From Steinernema hermaphroditum (Eukaryota; Nematoda; Chromadorea; Rhabditida; Steinernematidae), in assembly GCA_030435675.1 (NCBI GenBank), contig CM059624.1, positions 10,068,769 to 10,132,768 on the forward strand: a stretch of 64,000 nucleotides of DNA, read 5' to 3'. The notes beneath the pieces are model-generated. The model was not told where the DNA came from and ran no database searches. It saw only the letters and a program-made list of their open reading frames with translations. Below are positions 46,130 through 55,301 of the stretch, in pieces. The position numbers were made by a program, and so were the translations under genes. The first letter of the stretch is position 1. Every line of letters begins with the position of its first letter.

Positions 46130-47609
46130 CTAATCGATCAGGTTCGCGAAGTATTCCTTCGCTCGCTGTTCCTCTGCAACGCACACATTGAAGACCGCGT
46201 TGACTCGGTTCTGAAACGCAGAAATACAGGACTTTTACGAAGCGCAAGTACTCACCAAGCGGTTCTGCCCATCTCCAACATTGGGATCATCAGCAGTAGC
46301 ATAATCTTGAGCAATCGAAAGGCCAGAGAGAGCGTAACAGGTGTGGTACAGATCTCGAGACCTAAGATGACAGTTAAACCAGGCAACGGAAACTTTGACC
46401 ATACTTGTCAGGCTTATCACGAAGTCCGCCACTGGGATCCTGACAAGCAACCAAAGTGTACATCTGGAGAGCCTTCCAATCGAACAGCTCAAGGTGTTTG
46501 ACGTAATCGTCTTTCCAGTGATTTTCACTCTGCAGGGCAAACTCGATCAGAGGGAAAATGGCAGCCTGCCAGTAACTGTAGCAGCCATCGACAAGCTTGT
46601 TGCTACGACCCTAAAGGAACCTGATTAGAAATCTGATATCAAAAACCCGCGATACTTGGAAACCTCCTTCATATCGCATCTGCTTATTAGCCAACCACTT
46701 CAAGAGCGTAGGAATGTAAGCACGGTTTGTCTTGCCAAGAAGCGCAAGGGAGGCCATGGCACAGAAGGTGTAGCCTCCATGTGCTTCACAGGAAATTCCA
46801 CTTCCAAATCCTCCTTCATAGGTTTGGCAAGTGGTGATCCAATCGGCGGTGTTGGTTGAGATCTCGTCATCAAGAATGTTTGTGATCGTCGCCACAGCGA
46901 GAGCACAGTACGCTCCACGCATGTCTGTCTCTCCATCTTTGTGGAGGGAAAAGCTTCCATCTTTGTTCTTCACAGACAGTATAAAGTTACGAAGTGCTTT
47001 TCTGAAACATTCATGCAAGCAAAGGGTTGGAAACCTTTTGTTACCTGTCAATAGAGGATAGTGCTTCGTCAGTTTTCAGCGTAACAAGCGCCATTACAGC
47101 AGCGTACGTAGTCGCCAGATGAGCCGCTTGTCCAGGTCCACCGGCATACCCGCCCTCATGAGTTTTGCAGCTCTTCAGGAATTTGACTATTCTAAAGAAC
47201 CGACTGGACTCGCATCTGATGTTCTGGACCTATATACCTTGTTTTCAAATCCTCGGGTATGTCACAGTTCAGCAAACGAAGACTGTGAAGTGCCCAGTAG
47301 CACATCCAACTGCGGCTCGAGTCCAGCGTTGAGTAGGTGTTGGAGAGCCGTTCCAGCGAGCTTAGCAAGTAGTGTGAGTGAACGGTCTTGCTCAGCGTCG
47401 GACTGAGCTGAGCGTCCGGCTCGTCCATGTTCGCGTTCGCCTTGGCAAGGAATTTGTCATACTCCTCACGTACCAGCTTCTCGACCTTCTTCTGGAAAAT
47501 ATCATCGGGTGTCACGCCAAGTTCTGGGGCTTCTTACCTGCTGCACGCTGGTTTCGGTCTCCACATTGTCGTCGTCGAACAGGAAACGGCTGTCAAAAAC
47601 GGTAACCAT
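46130..47609 (-). CDS. FNTB: Protein farnesyltransferase beta subunit
   Basis: Seven exons (47609-47538, 47491-47238, 47191-47045, 47001-46656, 46610-46405, 46361-46256, 46210-46130) give 403 residues. This subunit pairs with FNTA and attaches farnesyl to CaaX-box Cys of Ras, lamins and similar proteins. The prenyltransferase alpha-alpha barrel repeats are visible: HEGGYAGGPGQAAHLATTYA, KDGSFSLHKDGETDMRGAYC, YEGGFGSGISCEAHGGYTFC, RYEGGFQGRSNKLVDGCYS and SGGLRDKPDKSRDLYHTCY. The three zinc ligands are present: D281 and C283 in VDGC, and H348 in YHTC. Introns are short. Human FNTB is 437 aa; the C-terminal tail is shorter here. The end-to-start spacing with CEBPZ suggests an operon. Confidence 0.96.
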
Positions 47610-47939
47610 GGTTGTACCTGAAAGGAGGCAAAATTCACCACATGTACAAATTCGAGATGCTGAATAATTCCACGGATTTGTACGAAAACACCTTGAGAAA
47701 AGAGGAAAACAAGATTTTAGAAAATCAAGAACACACCGTAGCGATAAGAGAGCGCGTGCATGAATATCGTTGCGGGACACCGAATGAGCGAGAGTTGTCC
47801 GACTTTCGACGAAGTACTTGACATCTCCAGTTCTAAAATTGAGGAAAATTTCGTCACCGTTCCTGAGAGAACAGGTCATATGTGAAGCAAACCAAACTCT
47901 TTTAGATGAGAATTGGTATTCAAAAACAACAAAACCATC

Positions 47940-48011
47940 TGGAGGTATGGGGATTCGAACCCCAGCCCTCTCGCATGCTAAGCGAGCGCTCTACCCCTGA
48001 GCTATACCCCC
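47940..48011 (-). tRNA. tRNA-Ala (AGC)
   Basis: Full 72-nt cloverleaf on the minus strand. The acceptor GGGGGTA pairs with TACCTCC with one G-U. The D-arm is GCTC/GAGC. The anticodon stem CTCGC/GCGAG holds loop TTAGCAT, giving anticodon AGC. The T-arm is CTGGGG region/CCCCA with loop TTCGAAT. A TTTT lies shortly downstream. There is no intron. Confidence 0.95.
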
Positions 48012-48178
48012 ATATCGTTGAGCCTACGTGCAATTGCAGATGATGTGTACTTTGTGCAGAACCAGCTCGTCGCTTTGTGTTTCGTGTCTGCTTTCAAAGT
48101 GCACGCTCCGCGTCGCGTCTATATAACGAGACGAGACGTAAAATCATTCGTTTTTGGCTCAGTGCTGTTGTCTCGAGA

Positions 48179-49483
48179 TGTCTCTCAAACGTGTGATCAA
48201 CACCAAAACTCTCTCCGATCTCGTTAACGTACTCAAAACTGCGCTTTCCCTCACTTTAGTGGCCTCTTTTTCAGCGTGGAGCTATCAATAAGGAAGGCGT
48301 CCGACTTTTCGACTGCGCTTTCGTGACGGTGCCGCCTCCGAAGCCCGATCCCGTCGAATTCCGCGAGAAGTACTATGGAAAGTTCGAGGAGATCGCCAGC
48401 CTCGACACGCCGTGGGTTTTTAGTTGCATCTACCTTCCGGAGAGTCGATTTGCAGCCAGAGACGTGATTTCCTTTCTGCCCGCATCCCGGGGGCCGTCCA
48501 CGCGAATCTCGAGGCGGTGCTTTTTCCCGGAAAGTTCCAGCGCTTCGAGATGTATCCTCCGGAGCTCTTCGAGCAGTACATCCAGCTTCTCGGGCTGGAC
48601 AAAGACGAACACGTCATCCTTTACGCACGTGGGCGCATCGGAGGAATGCTCCATGCTTTCAAGATGGCCTGGCTTCTGAAGGTACGATCAAGAGGTCTTC
48701 TGAATGTGTTCTCACTGGGTGACTTCAGAGCTACGGTCACTCTGTCGACAAGATGTCCGTTCTGGACGGAGGACTCGAGCAGTGGATCAAGGAGGGCTAC
48801 GAGGTTGACAGCTCTCCCACACCCTACAAGCCTAAGGTTAATTGCTGGCACTATTTGACCTTTTAAACTGGGTTTTTAGAGAGGAAACTGGAAAGCGTCC
48901 GACCGTACCTCAATCAACATCACTTTCGAGGAGATGGAGGCAAAAGATTCGGAAGGAAAGACGATCTGGGACAAGGCCGAGAAGTACAATCTGTTGGATA
49001 CTAGAATCCGAGAGCAATACGAGGGGATCAGTGAGGCCTTTGTGAAAGATTACGGTACCACCTGAATGTCATACATGCACGAGAGTTGTATTTGTAGCTC
49101 AAAAAGGACTGAAGGGCCATTTTATCCCTGGAAACATGTGCCTTCCGGCGCAGGAGATGATCACTTCGGAAGGTCTTCTGAAGTCCGACGACGAAATCAA
49201 GCAAAGTTAGTGCTCCTCTAGTCACATTCGAGAGCTAAAAGAGTCTTTTAGTGGCGAAGAAAGCCGGTTTCATGGAAGGAAAGCCCGTGATCACAACGTG
49301 CGTTTTGGGATTCCAGGCGGCCATGGCCTCGATGGTCCTGGAGAAGGTGTATGGAGTGGAGACCAAAATGTTCAACGTAGGATCCACTGTCATAGTCGAG
49401 GAGTCAAAAATGACTGATTTTAGGGAAGCATGACCGAGGTGATTGCGAGGAATCCAGGCCGAATTACGGGAAAAGTCAACTAA
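48179..49483 (+). CDS. MPST: 3-mercaptopyruvate / thiosulfate sulfurtransferase (two rhodanese domains)
   Basis: Eight exons (48179-48229, 48275-48411, 48456-48681, 48729-48836, 48880-49054, 49098-49205, 49252-49376, 49424-49483) give 329 residues. It moves sulfane sulfur from 3-mercaptopyruvate or thiosulfate to acceptors and can release H2S. Domain 1 has DFLSARIPGAVHANLE and VILYARGRIGGMLHAFKMAW, which lacks an active Cys as usual. Domain 2 has NLLDTRIREQYEG, GHFIPGNMCLPA and the persulfide loop ITTCVLGFQAAMA with Cys285. The loop differs from vertebrate CGTGVTA (MPST) and CRKGVT (TST), so substrate preference is uncertain. No clear mitochondrial presequence is seen. The tRNA-Ala upstream is divergent. 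Confidence 0.9.
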
Positions 49484-49695
49484 AGAGACGTCCCCATGTG
49501 CGGTTTCCCTGTTCAGATGGAATAAAGTTCTAGAGATCACAGCCAAAAATACCCACCATAACAGATCTTCGGTCTTCTGTGGTTTCATTAAAAATCTCGT
49601 TCCTTTCACAAAAGCATCGTTATTTCGGGATTATACACTTTTGAGTTACATATAAACAGGAGTCCAAGTCGCGAAATCGGAGAGTTAACTGGGAA

Positions 49696-49902
49696 ATGAA
49701 GGCCGTTGTGTTAGTGTGTTTGATCCTCCTCTTGTCCATCGCCCTCGCTTCGTCTTATGAAAACACAGGATCGAATGTGAAAGTAAAGCTGCCATTTTCA
49801 TCTCCAAACATCGTTCCCCACATGGAATCCAAGAGTGAAGACGATGGAACGACTTTTAGCAAACCAGCAGGAAACGGTAATCACCCTCAAGAGCAGGTGT
49901 GA
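49696..49902 (+). CDS. Small secreted peptide, 68 aa
   Basis: One exon. MKAVVLVCLILLLSIALASS is a strong signal peptide. The 48-residue mature part is polar and Cys-free (YENTGSNVKVKLPFSSPN; SKSEDDGTTFSKP). The stop may be avoided by splicing at CAGGTGTGA, so the C-terminus is uncertain. No family is recognised. It could be a neuropeptide-like or effector peptide, but there are no dibasic KR cleavage sites. The ATG lies about 200 bp after the sulfurtransferase stop. Confidence 0.5.
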   Translation: MKAVVLVCLILLLSIALASSYENTGSNVKVKLPFSSPNIVPHMESKSEDDGTTFSKPAGNGNHPQEQV

Positions 49903-50017
49903 AACTGTCCCTATACTGTGTACAGGTGATTTTCAGAGGGACTGATTGAAGAAATCTCATGATAGCGACAAAGATGACATCATAACTCATATGTCCATAT
50001 AATTATTATAAATCGAT

Positions 50018-51114
50018 TCAGAGACAAACACATCCAAAAGAGGTTAGGGCGAAGACTTGGCTCGAGTCCCATTCGATCTGGCGAATTGAAAACATCTTTT
50101 GGATCCCTACAGCTTCTTGGAATCGCCCATCGGTGACACTCGAAATGATTTCTCTAATGGACGTGTTCTCCGCAGTGCAACAGGCGAACACTTCTGAGAA
50201 GGTATCAAGGCTGGGCACGGACATTAGCGTCGCCAAGACCAGTGCACGAGCCACTTCCTGAAATAAATCCGAGAGATCACTCTCAAGGCCTTTTGCAGTC
50301 ACCTTATCTTTGGCAAAAATCGGGGAGTACAGTAGTCTACGTCCTGCTACTTGGCGAAGGCAGGCATATCCGAGAACTTTTCCGTCGGCATCCACACAGA
50401 TTTTGGAGAATACATCAGGCCGACGGAGCCAAACAGGAGTGAAGGCTGACCGATCTACTTCGACCACGGTTCTATCGAAGGCACTGAGTGCTTCATCCAA
50501 GACTGACTCCACATCGACGATCTCAACCCTTTCACTAAGTAGATGCTGAATTGCTCCCTCGCAGAGGGCATTTAAATTGGAAATGTCTCTTGTGTAGAGC
50601 TTGAAGCTGTGATAGGGCTTCGGGGAGGACACTTTGAATCCACGAGAAGCGTACGTCTCCATCATGCTCAAGTCGGCCATCAGCGACATGTTCTTGCCTG
50701 CTCTGAGTTTCTCTTCCGTCGCCAGCTGATACAGTTTCGCCCCGATTTTTTGCTTTCTGTACTCTGCTCGGACGAGAAAGCAGCATCCAGTACTGATTTC
50801 CTCGGCATCGAAAGTGAACTGCGTGCCCACGAGCACGAACCCCACCACCTTCTTCGATTCTAAACAGAACGGACCTTCATGTGACTTCAACGTCATACCC
50901 TTGTCTCTCGCTACATGCATGATGAAGTTTCCCCGAAATCCCTCCTTGAGGGCTTCATAGTCACCTTCGGCTATTGCCCACCGCTGCAGGTCGTAAGCCT
51001 AAATGGCGTTGATCACAGGAACAGCCCTGAAGATCTCTTCTTCAAACGCACCATTTGCACACATTGTTCGAAGTCTTCTTGAGAAGGGTTCGTCTCGAAT
51101 ACGATAGAATCCAT
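50018..51114 (-). CDS. GNAT acetyltransferase, tandem copy A (347 aa)
   Basis: Two exons (51114-51052, 50998-50018). The start MDSIVFETNPSQEDFEQCVQ aligns with the start of copy B. An N-terminal GNAT domain has the acetyl-CoA-binding strand and loop VRAEYRKQKIGAKLYQLA (R-x-x-x-x-G-x-G/A type). A C-terminal region after about residue 190 resembles the nematode GNAT-18/DUF1248-type half: FDRTVVEVDRSAFTPVWLRR, DGKVLGYACLRQVAG, LLYSPIFAKD. The substrate is unknown. Most of the gene is one exon, whereas copy B has five, so introns have been lost or gained since duplication. It is probably a cytosolic enzyme. Confidence 0.82.
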
Positions 51115-51417
51115 CTGAATCACCAACACCTCTGGAGGGAAGCCCCTTAGATTGAAATAACCCAAGATCGTCTTTAAACAATTAAAAAGAGAAAAATCTT
51201 CGGAACTCCCAAACCTGAATGCATTTTAGAACCGAGTGGAAAAAGTCCGCCTTCGGTCTTTTTTGGGGTTTCCTATCGATCGTATCTTTCTCTTGTTACA
51301 CAGAGTTCCTTTTTCTCATGGATGGTTATTGACCTGGTGCCCAATCTGCGGTTGTTTCGCATATTATCCCTCACCTCATAGCAGTACTTATCAGAATGGA
51401 AATACATTTATTACATG

Positions 51418-52560
51418 TCAAACACAGCCGCATCCATAGTAGGTAAACGCGAAGACCTGAGACATATCCACTTTGACTTCTTTTTGGGTAAACATTCGGT
51501 GCGCGCGTGTCGCCTTCATGTAGCTCCCTCCACTCACCAGGAAAATCACGTCGTCAATCGCCAGGTTCTCCCCATTGCTACCGTATATCACTTTAGTGAA
51601 ATCTTGGAGATTTGGAACGGCCTTGATTGTTGCCAGTGAAAGAGCTTCGGCACAGATCTAAAGAGTTCTGTAATTTCTGATCCGATTCCGACTCTACCTT
51701 GTTGCTAGCGAAAATCGGAGAATACAAAAGGCGTTTTCCAGAAACGACCCTCAGACAAGCAAAGCCCCGGACCGTTCCTCCGGAGTCCACACAGACCTTT
51801 GTGAAAGCGTCTTTTCTTCGAAGCCAAACGGGCAGGTAGACGCTTCGATCCACCGTAATCACGGTTCTGTCATAATCGATGAGAGCTTCGTCGGCCACTT
51901 CCTCGACGTCGACTATTCTGAGCCCTTCTGCATCAAGCACTTTCAAGCGCTCTTTGTATAAACTGACACACATCTCCGCAGAAATATTCTCGATCGGAAT
52001 TTGAAAGGTGGTGTTGGGTGCCGAGGCGTACACTTTGAACCCGTAGCGCGATTCGTACCACTTGGACATCGTCATCACTGACAAGGAAGGCTGAACAAAA
52101 GGCCAACTTTCTTACCGGCGTTCAAATTCACATTTTTATGTAAATCGAGTTTCTCGCCTACGGCCATTTTGAACAGTTTGCCGCCGACCCCGAGATTACG
52201 GTACTCCGGACGGACATAGAATCCCGAAACTGTCGTGATGTCATCCTTTCCGTCCAGCATGGGCATAGTGGACGCGAGAATGCATCCAACTACTGCGTCG
52301 GTTTCTAAAGAACTCATCAGTTATTATAGTACGGTAGATCCTTAGCTTTTGTCTTTTGCAACGATCAGCGAGAATCTGCCAGGGAACGCCTGAAGAAACA
52401 CTTGGTAGTCTCCGTTCGCCTGTTTCCAGTCGAGTTCGTAGACCTAAACTATAGAACTGGCACCCTTCTTTCGAGTGTCAAAAAGTACCAATTGAACGCA
52501 TTGTTCAAAATCTTCCTGAGGTGGATTGACCTTGAAGTACACCTCTTTATAAGCCGCCAT
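51418..52560 (-). CDS. GNAT acetyltransferase, tandem copy B (325 aa)
   Basis: Exons 52560-52489, 52443-52347, 52304-52116, 52077-51698 and 51657-51418. Same architecture as copy A: MAAYKEVYFKVNPPQEDFEQ, the acetyl-CoA segment VRPEYRNLGVGGKLFKMAVG, YDRTVITVDRSVYLPVWLRR, GFACLRVVSGKRLLYSPIF, and a C-terminal Cys pair (GCGCV, copy A GCVCL). Between exons 2 and 3 the homologous frame meets a TAA right after AAAGACAAAAGC. The frame continues only if an unusual GC-AG intron (donor GCTAAG at 52346) is used. Otherwise the gene is broken there. Copies A and B lie head to tail about 300 bp apart. Confidence 0.78.
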
Positions 52561-52917
52561 CCAGCAGAAAATCAGTAATCGAGCTAATCACAGATCAATC
52601 GATACACCAGAATAAGCGTTTAGCATCGCATGCGAGCAATCGTCGAATCGACTGGCAAAGACCTGGTCATCAAAAACCAAGTTTATCGCACAAAACCTGT
52701 GCTGATGATAAGTCTCTTCCCACGTTCTATTCGTTTGAACTCATAGTGAAGTACAAGAAAAAGACACCTGTACCTGTTTCACTAACTTTTATCATGTGGT
52801 CACAATGGCCGATACCTTGGAAATTTGCACAAGATTTTTGATATTTGATATCTCATGCGACAATCGTAAGCGTTTTGGTTCAAATTTCAAAAATACTCAA
52901 GTTAACTCTGAATCCAA
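52561..52917. other. Promoter region of GNAT copy B; no gene
   Basis: AT-rich stretch between the acetyltransferase start and the transposon. I see no feature that I can support. Confidence 0.5.
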
Positions 52918-52924
52918 GGAAAAA

Positions 52925-53698
52925 AGGCTCTATTAGCGAATAGCGGCCAAAAGTATTTTTTTAAAGCCAAAAGTCGGAATAGCGGCCAAAAGTATTTTAT
53001 CACAATTTTATCACAAACAGAACATGAAATGTTCAATAGTCATCCTCTTCGGGTTCTTCTTCGGGCTCCTCTTCGGGCTCCTCTTCGGGCTCTTCTTCGG
53101 GCTTATCCGAGCTTTCTTCGGAGCTCTCTTCGGAGACCGAGATGGGTTTGTCAGACCGAGACACTGGCGAGCTTCGCCTTTTTGAGGTGCGTGATAGAAC
53201 AGCGGACACGCTTCTGCCAATAATTCGAGATAACTGTGCGCGTGGAACCATCGTCACATCAGACGGTTGGGCTGCCTATTGAAAAATAGAGGAGCTGGAT
53301 ATGGAATACACCCGCCGATGGGTTAACCATCGGATAAACTTTGTAAATCCAAAGGATAGGACAGTCCACACACAGGGGATAGAAGCCACTTGGGGTGCGA
53401 TAAAATCAGACATGCGTCACCTGTGGGGGACATCTACAGAAAAATTTGCCTCCCACCTCTATGAGTACGCTTTTCGTCGCTATTTTGAGAGACAGCGAAT
53501 TTTCGAGCACCTCCTTGTCGAGATGCGGACGATGATGGAATACGAAAACTCATTCAAAACCCAGAATTCTTTCGGTCTTGAGGAGAGCGATAACGATGAC
53601 GACTTACTAGTCTCTGCGCTGAAAAAAAATTTGAAAATTGTGATAAAATACTTTTGGCTTTCAAAAAATACTTTTGGCCGCTATTCGCTAATAGAGCC
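52925..53698 (+). mobile_element. Merlin (IS1016/ISXO2-like) DNA transposon, 774 bp, inactive
   Basis: Terminal inverted repeats of about 60 bp begin GGCTCTATTAGCGAATAGCG at 52925 and end with the complement at 53698. The left copy carries a 20-bp internal duplication. The flanks repeat GGAAAAA (52918-52924 and 53699-53705) as a target-site duplication. The interior encodes a DDE transposase remnant of the ISXO2/Merlin type and a 12-bp minisatellite. Together these define the boundaries. The truncated length and internal stop mean it cannot move on its own. Confidence 0.88.
53041..53105. repeat. 12-bp minisatellite inside the Merlin element
   Basis: About five tandem copies of TCTTCGGGCTCC with small variations. 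On the minus strand it reads as repeated Glu-Glu-Pro-Glu codons. It lies between the left terminal repeat and the transposase remnant. Confidence 0.75.
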
Positions 53699-53723
53699 GG
53701 AAAAAATTATTTTTTGGCATTGA
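53142..53723 (+). pseudogene. Merlin-type transposase remnant
   Basis: The frame from an ATG at 53142 reads [20 protein letters not shown] then [12 protein letters not shown] (a catalytic Asp). It is interrupted by TGA at 53280-53282 and resumes MEYTRRWVNHRINFVNPKD and HTQGIEATWGAIK with the catalytic Glu. About 39 residues separate that Asp and Glu, as in DDE_Tnp_IS1595 proteins. The N-terminal part with the first Asp is missing, and the frame runs through the right terminal repeat to 53723, so the original stop is also lost. Confidence 0.85.
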
Positions 53724-55301
53724 AGATCATCCTGTAGTGGGGTACGTTTTGTATAAGGAAAGTACAAAGTGAAAACTACCCATTCCACACGATCTTCACG
53801 GCGAATAAAAAAAGTAAGAAAAGGAGAATCAATTCAATTGTTACTGGGTCACATATCACATGACACAAATCGCCTCTCTACCGTATCCACCAAAAAACGA
53901 CTTTCCTCGTTTTGCCGGCCCATTGGCGGATCTGCTCCACTCGTGTTTACCCTCGGCGGTCCCTTCGCAACGCCATAAACTATTTGAGATGTAAATGCTT
54001 TTTTATTGCGGTCCTGTATCCATGGAGGTCGTCGGCGTTCGCCACCACCGCCACTTACCTCTGCGCGCCGACCTTAATTAGAATACAATCGCCGCAGTTG
54101 CGACTTCGCGTGGCCCCCATTCCGCTCGTCATATTCGACAATACGCGTGACGGTGCCGCGTTTGAGGTCAACGGAGTCGCGTTGCGCAAGTTCCTCGCCG
54201 CCCTTGCCGACTGAGGGAGGAGGAGGAGGTTCAGCGAGGCACCGGTTGACCCACTTCCTCGGGGAACCCCTTGACTGCGTCTAAGAACCCCCACTTGCCT
54301 CAGGCGCCGCTTTGTTGTGACAGCCTTGATCCCGGATGCCGTAAAATCGTGGTTCCTCATGAGGAACAAAAACTCGACTTTTCAAACGGATGTTCGTGCT
54401 CCTCTTTGTTGCAAGGTTCGCGTTTTTCTAAATTGAGTCAATTGTACGTGGGCGGAGGAACTCATTTGTCGGTTTCTGACCCCAAACGGCTGAAAAGGTA
54501 ATTGTTCGGGCAGTCTTTTAGTCGGGACAAGTTCCGTTGACTTTCAGTTTCTTCCTGGAGTTCACAAGGAGTGGAAACTTTGCACTGCTCGTTTGTCCTT
54601 GTTCGAGTTAAGATACATAAAAGAACATGGACTTGATCAATGCTGGCTCAGCATGTGTCCATGTTGTACTATTCTTGCCTCTCCATGCCCTCAATACCCT
54701 AAATCACCCTGCAGACCCATCCTCCCCAGCCCTTGTCCAGGGCCACGTCCTCCATCTTCAGCTCCACCCCGAATCCTAACTAGGATACATAAACGAGCAT
54801 AAACTTGATCGATGCTGGCTCAGTGTTTGTCCGCTTTGTGAAAGTATCAACGAGACCATATTTAGCAGAAACTTAAATTTCTTATGGACTATATTAGAAT
54901 TGTCGGCTATTTAGGATTGAACGTCTCAGCTGAGTTCACATATATTTCCAGAATAGTTTCATGTCAGACAATTGTCCATTTCACATGGAAATCTCGATAA
55001 AACGTGACCCTAAAACCTTCGTTCCCTCGATGTATCTCTTTTCTCTCGGTGTGTCCTTGAAAGTTCCGTCAAACCGCAACGCTTTGTGCCGCAACACCTC
55101 CTCCCTCACGCCTTCTAGCCCACTTAGCAAATTCGGTTAATCGCCGTGTTGGGTCACGGCCGACACGGGACTTCTCCCATTAAATCAGCTGTTTTTCGCG
55201 TCACGCACGCCTCTCCTCTTCAGAAGGTGTAATAATAATCCGGCGACGCCTAATTGCGAGTCGAGCAACCGGAGACGGCGAAGAACACTGGTCACTTTCA
55301 G
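53724..55301. other. Intergenic; contains a degenerate direct repeat
   Basis: No gene supported. A roughly 50-bp unit (ATACATAAA.GA.CAT followed by ACTTGATC.ATGCTGGCTCAG) occurs near 54613 and again near 54784. GC-rich DNA near 54190-54310 is open in several frames without a domain. The right end should contain the promoter and trans-splice region of the gene starting at 55302. Confidence 0.45.

Noticed and set aside
53033..53257. Acidic repeat protein on the minus strand (Glu-Glu-Pro-Glu repeats)
   Set aside because: It is the antisense of a 12-bp minisatellite within the Merlin element.
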